Shown here piece after piece: positions 1-4,782 of a stretch of 6,398 nt of DNA. This stretch comes from Armatimonadota bacterium (GTDB lineage: Bacteria; Armatimonadota; Zipacnadia; Zipacnadales; JABUFB01). The stretch's first letter is position 1; each line of letters starts with the position of its first letter. Both the position numbers and the translations under genes were made by a program. The notes beneath the pieces are model-generated. The model searched no databases and was not told the DNA's origin. It saw nothing but the letters and a program-made list of their open reading frames with translations. Location: contig JAGPGE010000355.1 of NCBI GenBank assembly GCA_018056145.1, positions 1-6,398 of the forward strand. Direction: 5' to 3'.

Positions 1-168
1 CTCCAGGTAGAGCCGCTGGCCCTCGGCAAAGAGGGTGTCGAAAGCTAGGGAGGACTTCCCCGAACCGCTCACGCCCGTGAAGACAATGAGGGCATTGCCG
101 GGCAGGTCAAGATCGACCCCGTTGAGGTTGTGTTCGCGTGCGCCACGAATCAGTATGCGATCGGACAT
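1..168 (-). CDS. uvrA: UvrA, excinuclease ABC subunit A, N-terminal fragment (cut by window edge)
   Basis: UvrA is the damage-scanning ATPase of bacterial nucleotide excision repair; it loads UvrB on damaged DNA in the cytoplasm. Only the first 56 residues are inside the window; the remaining roughly 900 residues expected for the family lie to the left. Visible are the family opening IRGAREHNL (residues 7-15), the Walker A loop GVSGSGKSS (32-40) of the first ABC ATPase domain, and the AFDTLFAEGQR segment (42-52) that follows it in UvrA. The last residues read QRLYLE where most UvrA proteins have QRRYVE, a mild divergence. The start ATG at 168-166 gives the usual UvrA N-terminus. No clear Shine-Dalgarno precedes it, so initiation may be weak or SD-independent. 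The gene is separated from the minus-strand gene upstream by about 380 bases and has its own promoter with a LexA-like operator. Confidence 0.97.
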   Translation of the reverse strand, partial: MSDRILIRGAREHNLNGVDLDLPGNALIVFTGVSGSGKSSLAFDTLFAEGQRLYLE

Positions 169-229
169 GGCACCGGTATCTGAGCGCTCGAAGCCTGGGG
201 CCGGGAGCGGAATAGGGGCATTGGGGAAC

Positions 230-258
230 AGCATAAACGAACAGATATTCTAACGCAA
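230..258 (-). promoter_or_regulatory. sigma70-type promoter of uvrA
   Basis: Read on the minus strand, TTGCGT (258-253) and TATGCT (235-230) are separated by exactly 17 bases, matching the spacing and most key positions of a housekeeping promoter. A transcript would start near 223, giving a leader of about 55 nucleotides before the uvrA ATG. This local AT-rich patch stands out in an otherwise GC-rich region. The call is based on motif match only. Confidence 0.6.
238..251. promoter_or_regulatory. candidate LexA (SOS) operator in the uvrA promoter spacer
   Basis: CGAACAGATATTCT agrees with the Gram-positive-type LexA box (CGAAC-RNRY-GTTYG) at 12 of 14 positions, the misses being one right-arm base and the terminal base. 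It sits wholly inside the 17-base spacer between the -35 and -10 of the uvrA promoter, where a bound repressor would block RNA polymerase. uvrA is a classic SOS gene, which supports the reading. LexA boxes vary between phyla and no lexA gene is in the window, so the assignment remains an inference. Confidence 0.55.
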
Positions 259-319
259 GACTTGTCTAGTCTCTGGCGGTTGAATACCAGGGCGTTCCGA
301 GCGCTTCTCTCATGGTCGT

Positions 320-484
320 CGGGTGCCCGGACTTGTCCGGGCGGGACCGACGATATGCGCCGGGTGCCACACCACGCCCCGCGTGGTGTGCTGCGTTGCG
401 AGAGCACTGCTTTGAAAAGCAGGGGCACCCGCATCGGGGGACTGCCACCCGAGTTCACGCCGTGAAGAACTCGGTGCCTGCACC
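320..484. repeat. cluster of short palindromes; possible structured RNA or terminator array
   Basis: Five inverted repeats occur within 165 bases. They are 325-342 (8-bp arms, TT centre), 368-390 (10-bp perfect arms, CCC centre), 407-422 (7-bp arms, GA centre), 449-474 (8-bp arms around 10 bases) and 473-484 (5-bp arms, CT centre). An outer pairing of 361-368 with 424-431 would enclose the second and third hairpins, sharing base 368 with the second stem, to make a three-way junction. The hexamer GGTGCC or its complement recurs at 322, 363, 425 and 473, and again at 169 at the uvrA start. Strand and function are unknown. It could be a structured RNA, a REP-like element or the 3' end of the operon to the right. 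Confidence 0.4.
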
Positions 485-550
485 CAATGCGCACGGGTTC
501 TCACGGGGGCGTGGTGGCGTATGGCGCAGGGGAATGCCGCCCGTCGCGGG

Positions 551-886
551 TTACTCGTCCTCCATGTCTTGGCGCATCATCTCCACCTGATCGAGGAGCC
601 AGTGGGCCACGCTTTCGGCATCATCAATGGAAAGCAGCACGCCCATCTCGAACTCCCGGGTCACCCGGGGCGTGCCTTCGGAAGCGTCGGGCGTGCGCTC
701 AACTTCCGGCCCCAGCTGGCCCTCCTCGGTCAGACCGTGGGTCACGGAGTAGGGCGATGTGGGGACGTCCACGAAGAAGTTCACCATGATCTTACCGCGG
801 GGCGTGGGGCCACCCCAGGCGCCATCGGCGGGGACCAGGCGGTAGTTCGGTGATCGCTCAAACTCGATGCGAACCGTGTGATCCAT
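551..886 (-). CDS. small conserved hypothetical protein, 111 aa
   Basis: I do not recognise a characterised family. The protein has no signal peptide or membrane segment and is acidic. It looks like a compact alpha/beta protein: a short N-terminal strand region, a Trp-Gly-Gly segment (residues 24-26), a strand-like stretch IMVNFFVDV (33-41), a charged variable middle (52-78), then EMGVLLSIDDAESVAHWL (80-97) and an acidic C-terminal helix. The ending, a Gly-Val strand followed by a helix starting at a small/acidic pair, recalls DUF3467-like small proteins, but this is an impression only. The ATG at 886 is preceded by a strong GGGGAGG about 11 bases upstream. It starts 36 bases after the stop of the export-family gene and has no promoter of its own that I can see, so the two are probably co-transcribed. 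Confidence 0.8.
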   Translation of the reverse strand: MDHTVRIEFERSPNYRLVPADGAWGGPTPRGKIMVNFFVDVPTSPYSVTHGLTEEGQLGPEVERTPDASEGTPRVTREFEMGVLLSIDDAESVAHWLLDQVEMMRQDMEDE

Positions 887-922
887 CTGTCTGGCAACCT
901 CCCCAGTCGAGCGGCCTCAGTC

Positions 923-1447
923 TCACTGGCCCGCGGCTACATCGGGCCTGACATGAATGGCGTTGAACACTTCGACGCCACCAAGGGTAAGCCCCGTGAC
1001 GATGGTGCTGGCGATGAGCACGCCCAGCAGCATGCACAGGGCGGCCTTTGCGAAGGGCATCCGGAAGACGGAGGCGATCACGCTTCCCGTCCATGCCCCT
1101 GTCACAGGCAGCGGAACCGCCACAAAGACAGTCACTGCAAGGACCCCGTACTTTTCCACAAGACCCCTGCGCTTCTCAGCCCTCGCCGTCAGCCACCGGA
1201 ACAGCCTACCCAGTCCGGGGGTGGCGTCGAAGGTTCGCGCCATCCAGTTGTACGTGGGCACGATCCACAGCACCGAGACCACATTGGACGCGATGGCCAC
1301 CGGGAGGCAGAGCCAGATGGGCATGTTGTAGTAGCACAGGCCAACCGGGATCCCGCCACGTACTTCGCTGATCGGCGCGGCAGAGAGAATAGCGACAGCC
1401 AGCCAGTCAGGCAATCCCTGGATGGCGTGCCAGAGTTGCTCAGCCAA
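923..1447 (-). CDS. small multi-drug export family membrane protein (PF06695/COG2426-like), 174 aa
   Basis: This is a small integral inner-membrane protein of the family annotated as putative small multi-drug export protein; the actual substrate of the family is not firmly established. Two family signatures are clear: PISEVRGGIPVG (residues 25-36) and VPLPVTGAWTGS (111-122), the paired proline/glycine motifs of probable re-entrant segments. Hydrophobic stretches fall near 14-38, 43-65, 101-126 and 134-156, with a basic cytoplasmic-type loop at 81-98 (RLFRWLTARAEKRR). The length is typical. The start codon is TTG at 1447, supported by an AAGGAAG Shine-Dalgarno about 10 bases upstream; I see no better ATG. 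It is the first gene of a likely two-gene operon with the 111-residue protein and is served by a good promoter at 1502-1530. Confidence 0.9.
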   Translation of the reverse strand: MAEQLWHAIQGLPDWLAVAILSAAPISEVRGGIPVGLCYYNMPIWLCLPVAIASNVVSVLWIVPTYNWMARTFDATPGLGRLFRWLTARAEKRRGLVEKYGVLAVTVFVAVPLPVTGAWTGSVIASVFRMPFAKAALCMLLGVLIASTIVTGLTLGGVEVFNAIHVRPDVAAGQ

Positions 1448-1501
1448 GGCGGTTGGTCTTCCTTTCGGGAGGCGCGAAGGGTGGGGACGCCGTCACAGGA
1501 C

Positions 1502-1530
1502 AATATAGCCTGACAGCGGCGCGGGTGCAA
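1502..1530 (-). promoter_or_regulatory. sigma70-type promoter of the export-protein operon
   Basis: On the minus strand TTGCAC (1530-1525) and TATATT (1507-1502) are 17 bases apart, close to consensus. Transcription would begin near 1495, leaving about 48 nucleotides of leader before the TTG start at 1447, with the AAGGAAG ribosome site inside it. Motif match and correct position are the only evidence. Confidence 0.65.
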
Positions 1531-1765
1531 GCATAGCGGGCTTGGGGGTGTGACCGAGTTCCGTGGTGGCCTGGCCTCCACAACCCCTGACTGCCGTTTC
1601 ACAGCCCTCGCCCGAAGCCTCCCAGCCCGCGAATGGCGCCTTGCAGCCCGGCCTCACCAGCACCGGGGTGGTGCGGTATGCAGTCCAGAGCATGCAGGGA
1701 AGGCCGTTCGCCACCGCCCCACAGACCACCCACCTCCGGCGGTCAGACCCGGGGTTGGGAATCAC

Positions 1766-1795
1766 TTGACACCCGCCGCCGGCAGGGCTTAGCAT
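1766..1795 (+). promoter_or_regulatory. sigma70-type promoter of the prepilin gene
   Basis: A perfect -35 TTGACA (1766-1771) is followed after 18 bases by TAGCAT (1790-1795), a four-of-six -10. The start site would be near 1802, giving a leader of about 34 nucleotides. It lies directly upstream of the only plus-strand gene in the window. Confidence 0.6.
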
Positions 1796-1822
1796 TGCTG
1801 TCTAGGCCGTACCAATCCGCAC

Positions 1823-1828
1823 GGAGGT
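1823..1828 (+). promoter_or_regulatory. ribosome binding site fixing the prepilin start
   Basis: GGAGGT ends seven bases before the ATG at 1836, a consensus Shine-Dalgarno at ideal spacing. It settles the start codon, which in turn gives the short basic leader typical of type IV prepilins. Confidence 0.8.
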
Positions 1829-1835
1829 CAGCCCC

Positions 1836-2423
1836 ATGACGCAGCGTCGGACCGGCTTTACGTTGATCGAGTTGCTCGTCGTGATCGCAATCATCGCGAT
1901 CCTCGCCGCCATTCTCTTCCCCGTATTCGCCCGGGCGCGGGAGAAAGCACGGCAATCATCCTGTCTGAGCAATGTGAAGCAGATCGGCATCGCTTTCCTG
2001 GCATATACCCAGGACTACGACGAGAAGTTCCCGCTCATGTTCTGGTCGGGAACCACCAGCCGTTGGGAGCCATACGGTGTCTGGTGGGGCGGCGAGATCG
2101 CGCCTTACATCAAGAACACCCAGATTTTCCTCTGCCCCAGCAAGAACGACACGATCTGCAGCTATATCTACAATGTCTACCTGAATGGCCGCAAGGATGC
2201 CGAGGTCCAGAAGCCTGCGGAGACCGTGACGATCGCCGACAGCACCGGCAACGGCTGGTGGGGCATCGACGGCAACACCATGGTGACCTACGGGCATGCG
2301 AACTGCCGCATCAAGGACGTGCACAACGAGGGCGCAAATCTTGGCTACTGCGACGGACACGCCAAGTGGGACAAGCGCGAGAACTGGAAGCCCAGCCAGT
2401 GGAACCCGACCTGGACCCCATAG
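1836..2423 (+). CDS. type IV prepilin-like protein with H-X9-DG motif, 195 aa
   Basis: A secreted or surface pseudopilin-like protein of the type found in many copies in Armatimonadota and Planctomycetes. The leader is seven residues ending in Gly7; prepilin peptidase should cut before Phe8, and Glu12 is the conserved +5 glutamate. The hydrophobic helix runs over residues 8-31 and leads into FPVFARAREKARQ (28-40) and a Cys43/Leu/Ser/Asn motif typical of the Armatimonadota versions. The globular part is tryptophan-rich, with Cys residues at 43 and further on that could pair outside the cell. Near the C-terminus His163 is followed after nine residues by Asp173-Gly174, the H-X9-DG processing-associated motif. 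No pilus assembly genes are adjacent, so it is a stand-alone gene, as is common for the family. Its role (pilus subunit, surface display or adhesion) cannot be told from sequence. Confidence 0.95.
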   Translation: MTQRRTGFTLIELLVVIAIIAILAAILFPVFARAREKARQSSCLSNVKQIGIAFLAYTQDYDEKFPLMFWSGTTSRWEPYGVWWGGEIAPYIKNTQIFLCPSKNDTICSYIYNVYLNGRKDAEVQKPAETVTIADSTGNGWWGIDGNTMVTYGHANCRIKDVHNEGANLGYCDGHAKWDKRENWKPSQWNPTWTP

Positions 2424-2449
2424 TCTGACCGCAACACCCAGGAGTATGA

Positions 2450-2483
2450 ACGGCGCGGCCGCCCGCATGGGTGGCCGCGCCGT
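2450..2483. terminator. GC-rich hairpin between convergent genes, probable bidirectional terminator
   Basis: Bases 2450-2464 pair with 2469-2483 to give 15 pairs (one of them G-T) around a GCAT loop. It begins 26 bases after the prepilin stop and lies 18 bases beyond the stop of the convergent ARPP-1 gene. Neither side has a long T run (only TTT after the plus-strand copy), so it is not a textbook intrinsic terminator, but its position between two converging stop codons makes a shared terminator the likely role. Confidence 0.65.
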
Positions 2484-2501
2484 ACCGTTTCCCGGGGCCG
2501 C

Positions 2502-3593
2502 TCAGCGGCGCCCGTCCTCCTGGAAAGGCCGGGGCACCGGGATGGGGATGGGTACCGGCTCCGGGACGGGAACCGGCCTGCTGTGCGGGAACAGCGCGCA
2601 GTGTACCGCGTCGGTTCGGTAGGTGAGCAGGCCGCCCGAAGCGCTCCCGGCGGTGCTTTGCAGGCGGAAAAAGGAGCCCGCGCCGGGACTGTCCACGGGA
2701 ATGCGCCGGCAGCCTTCAGACCACGCAAGTGCCAGGAAGCGGGCGGCATCGTGAGCCGAAGGCTCGTCCTTCCAGCCCGACGGCGTTCTCCCTGCGGAAA
2801 TCACGTACGAACGGACCAGCTTATCCTTCAGTTCGCGGAACAGCGCCGGCGTGGCGAGCAGATCCGCGGCGATGACACGCGTACCCGAGAACGTCACAAG
2901 GCCAACGCAATCCCGCCCGGGGTCGAAGGCCAGCCCGCGGGAGTACTCGTCCAAGCGTCGTCGAACCGCTTCATCGCTGAAGACTTCCTGCAGGGGCTTG
3001 CCCATGGACTGGGTGACCGAATTGGCCGCAGCCGCGCGGTCCACTTCTTCCCAGATGCGCTGTTGGGTCTCCCCGGCGTAGGCGTTCAGGCGCAGGTCTG
3101 CCCCCGCGAGGCTCTTGCCGCTGCCGAACTGCGGGCTTATCTGCGTCCACCGGCCCGCCTCCACGCAATATACCGGGATTCGGACCCAGCCGGTGTTTGG
3201 CGCAATCAGGGCGTCCTGGCGCGCAGTGCGGTCCTGTCTGCTGCCGGTCATGATCTCCCCGGCCATGATGAACACCGGCCGCCCGCCGTGATTGCGCACC
3301 CGTACGCTGCCGACCTCGCCGTTCTCAACCTCCCGCACCTCGAGGTCGCCCCGTCGGACAGCCTCGTCGAAAGTGTCCACGGAAAGGTCGCTGTACTGCG
3401 TCCGGAGCCGAACCGGGAAAAGCGTCAAGCCGCGGTAACTCACCCCGGTGTCCACGCTCACGGCTCGCAGGAGTGAATCCAGCGGATCGGTGGGAACGAT
3501 CCGCTCGCCCCCCGGCTGTGCGAGACAGACCGCTGCGCAGAAGAGCAGGACTGCAAAAAGGCAACCCGTACCGGCGTGTGAATGAACCCGCAT
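2502..3593 (-). CDS. ARPP-1 family protein with signal peptide and Pro-rich tail, 363 aa
   Basis: The body matches the ARPP-1 domain (ARG and Rhodanese-Phosphatase-superfamily-associated protein), a family of unestablished biochemistry named for genome neighbours that include ADP-ribosylglycohydrolases. Recognisable landmarks in order are: LTLFPV (56-61), the EAVRRGDLEVREV segment (77-89), RPVFIMAGEIMTGSRQDR (105-122), IPVYCVEAGRW (139-149), an IWEEV helix (180-184), and KLVRSYVI (258-265). Residues 1-25 form a signal peptide: basic N-region, hydrophobic core at 11-23, likely cleavage after CLA; no good lipobox. The C-terminus (339-357) alternates Pro with Val/Ile/Glu/Arg. The ATG at 3593 has GGAGG eight bases upstream. 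The frame remains open further, into the dehydrogenase gene, but that extension is Ser/Arg-rich noise. Exported ARPP-1 proteins are unusual to me; most I know lack a signal. It lies behind a terminator, so it is probably transcribed separately. Confidence 0.88.
   Translation of the reverse strand: MRVHSHAGTGCLFAVLLFCAAVCLAQPGGERIVPTDPLDSLLRAVSVDTGVSYRGLTLFPVRLRTQYSDLSVDTFDEAVRRGDLEVREVENGEVGSVRVRNHGGRPVFIMAGEIMTGSRQDRTARQDALIAPNTGWVRIPVYCVEAGRWTQISPQFGSGKSLAGADLRLNAYAGETQQRIWEEVDRAAAANSVTQSMGKPLQEVFSDEAVRRRLDEYSRGLAFDPGRDCVGLVTFSGTRVIAADLLATPALFRELKDKLVRSYVISAGRTPSGWKDEPSAHDAARFLALAWSEGCRRIPVDSPGAGSFFRLQSTAGSASGGLLTYRTDAVHCALFPHSRPVPVPEPVPIPIPVPRPFQEDGRR
2523..2579 (-). repeat. Pro-Val/Pro-Ile dipeptide-repeat coding segment
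   Basis: The end of the ARPP-1 gene encodes residues 339-357, in which every second residue is proline with Val, Ile, Glu or Arg between, including VPEP and PIPIPVP. At DNA level this appears on the plus strand as imperfect repeats of GGGAT/GGGAC-type hexamers with ACCGG. Such tails are stiff and extended and are often found in envelope-associated proteins; that role here is inference. Confidence 0.7.
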
Positions 3594-3675
3594 GGTCCCC
3601 GCCTCCGAAAGTGGTGGTCGGTGGATTTGACTGCGGGAAGACCGTGTGTGTTCGCCTTCACGCTGGGGAAACACA

Positions 3676-3702
3676 AGGGCCCCTCGTTTTCTGAGGGGCC
3701 CT
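3676..3702 (-). terminator. intrinsic-type terminator of the dehydrogenase gene
   Basis: A perfect 10-bp stem (3676-3685 with 3693-3702) encloses a 7-base loop. In the minus direction it begins 27 bases after the stop at 3730 and is followed by TTGTGTTT, a moderate T-rich tail. The plus-strand side has no T tail, so it acts for the minus-strand gene. It separates that gene from the ARPP-1 gene, whose start is 82 bases further on. Confidence 0.8.
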
Positions 3703-3729
3703 GCGGATCGCGAGTGGGTTCCTGGATGT

Positions 3730-4689
3730 CTACACCAGGCGCGAGATCGGCGGCTTGTTCTGGAAGAAGAGCACCAGGTTCTGGGCGGTCTCCTCCCGGG
3801 CCTGGATGACAGCCTCCACCGAGTAGTACGCCACGTGCGGGGTGATGATGACGTTGGGCATGGAGCGCAGAGGGTGATCCTCCGGGAGGGGCTCGGGATC
3901 ATGCACGTCGAGCCCGGCGCCGCCAAGATGCCCGGACTGTAGCGCCGCCACCAGGTCGTCGGTATGCACCACGCTGCCGCGGCAGGTGTTCACAAGGAAC
4001 GCGCCCTGCTTCATCTGCGCGAAGCGTTCGGCGTTCATCATCTGCTTCGTGTCCGCGGTACCGGGCACGTGGAGCGTGATGATGTCAGCTTCGCCAAGGA
4101 GTTCCTCAAAGCTGCCCTTCACCTCATCCACTTCGGGAACATTGGCGTTGGGCATGAATGCGTCGTAGCCGATGACCTTCTGGTAGAAGGGCTTCGCGCG
4201 CACTGCGGATGCCCGTCCGATGCGCCCAAGGCCCACGACGCCGTAGACCAGCTGATCCAGGCGGCGAGCCGGCAGGATCGGGGCTTCGCCCCAGCCGCCA
4301 CCGCGTACGAAGTCGATGGTCTGCTGCAGCCTGCGGCAGACGGCCAGCGAGAGGGTCAGCGCGTGATCGGCCACATCCTGGACACAGTATGCGGGGACAT
4401 TGAGAACCGCGATGCCCAGGTCCTTGCAGGCATCGAGGTCGATGTTGTCCACACCCACGCCGTTGCGGCAGATGGCCTTGCACTTCGTGAGCTTGCTGAG
4501 CACTTCCCGGGGCAATGGGGCCCACTGGGTGATGATTGCGTCGGGATCGCCGATGGTTGCGAGCACTTCATCGACCGTCTTGCACTGTGCGCGGTCGAGC
4601 TTCGCGTCGATCTGATCAAGGATCCTCTGTTCGAGATCCATCTCCTCCGCAAGAGTATAGTCAGACACGTACACGGTCAGCTTTGACAT
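3730..4689 (-). CDS. D-isomer-specific 2-hydroxyacid dehydrogenase, CtBP-like, 319 aa
   Basis: A cytoplasmic NAD-dependent dehydrogenase that interconverts a 2-oxoacid and a D-2-hydroxyacid; the substrate cannot be read from sequence. The catalytic domain is split (about 1-103 and 288-319) around the Rossmann domain, as in the family. Visible are RNGVGVDNIDLDA (75-87), GLGRIG (153-158) for dinucleotide binding, Asp176 at the end of the second strand (NAD rather than NADP), and the catalytic triad Arg237 (in NTCRG), Glu266 (in DPEP) and His285 (in TPH). The segment around NVPAYCVQDVADHAL (97-111) is characteristic of the CtBP-like branch rather than of SerA; there is no ACT domain. The ATG at 4689 is preceded by AAGGAGAG at good spacing. 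It follows the phosphoglycerate-mutase-like gene by 93 bases with no clear promoter or terminator between, so co-transcription is likely. Confidence 0.93.
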   Translation of the reverse strand: MSKLTVYVSDYTLAEEMDLEQRILDQIDAKLDRAQCKTVDEVLATIGDPDAIITQWAPLPREVLSKLTKCKAICRNGVGVDNIDLDACKDLGIAVLNVPAYCVQDVADHALTLSLAVCRRLQQTIDFVRGGGWGEAPILPARRLDQLVYGVVGLGRIGRASAVRAKPFYQKVIGYDAFMPNANVPEVDEVKGSFEELLGEADIITLHVPGTADTKQMMNAERFAQMKQGAFLVNTCRGSVVHTDDLVAALQSGHLGGAGLDVHDPEPLPEDHPLRSMPNVIITPHVAYYSVEAVIQAREETAQNLVLFFQNKPPISRLV

Positions 4690-4694
4690 CGCAG

Positions 4695-4702
4695 CTCTCC
4701 TT
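4695..4702 (-). promoter_or_regulatory. ribosome binding site of the dehydrogenase
   Basis: On the minus strand AAGGAGAG ends five bases before the ATG at 4689 (seven from the GGAG core). It confirms the start. The remaining 80 bases up to the stop of the upstream gene show no convincing -35/-10 pair and no strong hairpin. Confidence 0.7.
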
Positions 4703-4782
4703 GGTTGGGTCTCGCCGGCTTGGAACCAGTCAGATGATGCGGATCGGTCAGACCGGCAGGTCCATAACTCGGTTACAAGGAC

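Larger units (their letters stand above)
169..550. other. intergenic region of about 380 bases without a convincing gene
   Basis: Short open frames exist on both strands, but they are rich in Arg, Pro and Cys, lack Shine-Dalgarno sites and resemble no family I know. The left part (about 223-260) holds the uvrA promoter and LexA-like site. The part from 320 to 484 is a dense series of palindromes described separately. No tRNA signature, insertion sequence end or clear T-rich terminator was found. The 111-residue gene ending at 551 must terminate somewhere here, possibly at the palindromes. Confidence 0.7.
1448..1835. other. divergent intergenic region, about 390 bases
   Basis: This stretch separates the minus-strand export operon from the plus-strand prepilin gene. 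It contains the two outward-facing promoters at 1502-1530 and 1766-1795. Between them (about 1535-1760) I see nothing supportable: the open frames present are Pro/Arg/Cys-rich, lack ribosome sites and look like GC-rich chance frames. Confidence 0.7.

Noticed and set aside
361..431. tRNA-like fold: 8-bp outer stem with an adjacent hairpin before its 3' strand
   Set aside because: There is no TTCRA T-loop, no anticodon arm geometry and no D-loop pattern; the enclosed hairpins are the wrong size.
150..494. 114-codon minus-strand frame upstream of uvrA
   Set aside because: It covers the palindrome cluster and the uvrA promoter, overlaps the uvrA start, is rich in Arg, Ser and Cys, lacks a ribosome site and matches no family.
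1493..1795. 100-codon minus-strand frame in the divergent intergenic region
   Set aside because: It overlaps both promoters, has no ribosome site and has the composition of a chance frame.
2583..3476. 297-codon plus-strand frame opposite the ARPP-1 gene
   Set aside because: It is an antisense shadow; the minus strand encodes a recognisable domain with a signal peptide.
3594..3926. N-terminal extension of the ARPP-1 frame to a TTG at 3926
   Set aside because: The extra 111 residues are Ser/Arg/Pro-rich, overlap the dehydrogenase gene and the terminator, and precede a clear signal peptide whose ATG at 3593 has its own Shine-Dalgarno.
4740..4756. Small CGGTC-A-GACCG palindrome between the mutase and dehydrogenase genes
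   Set aside because: The arms are only 5 bp around one base, too short for a terminator and without a T tail.
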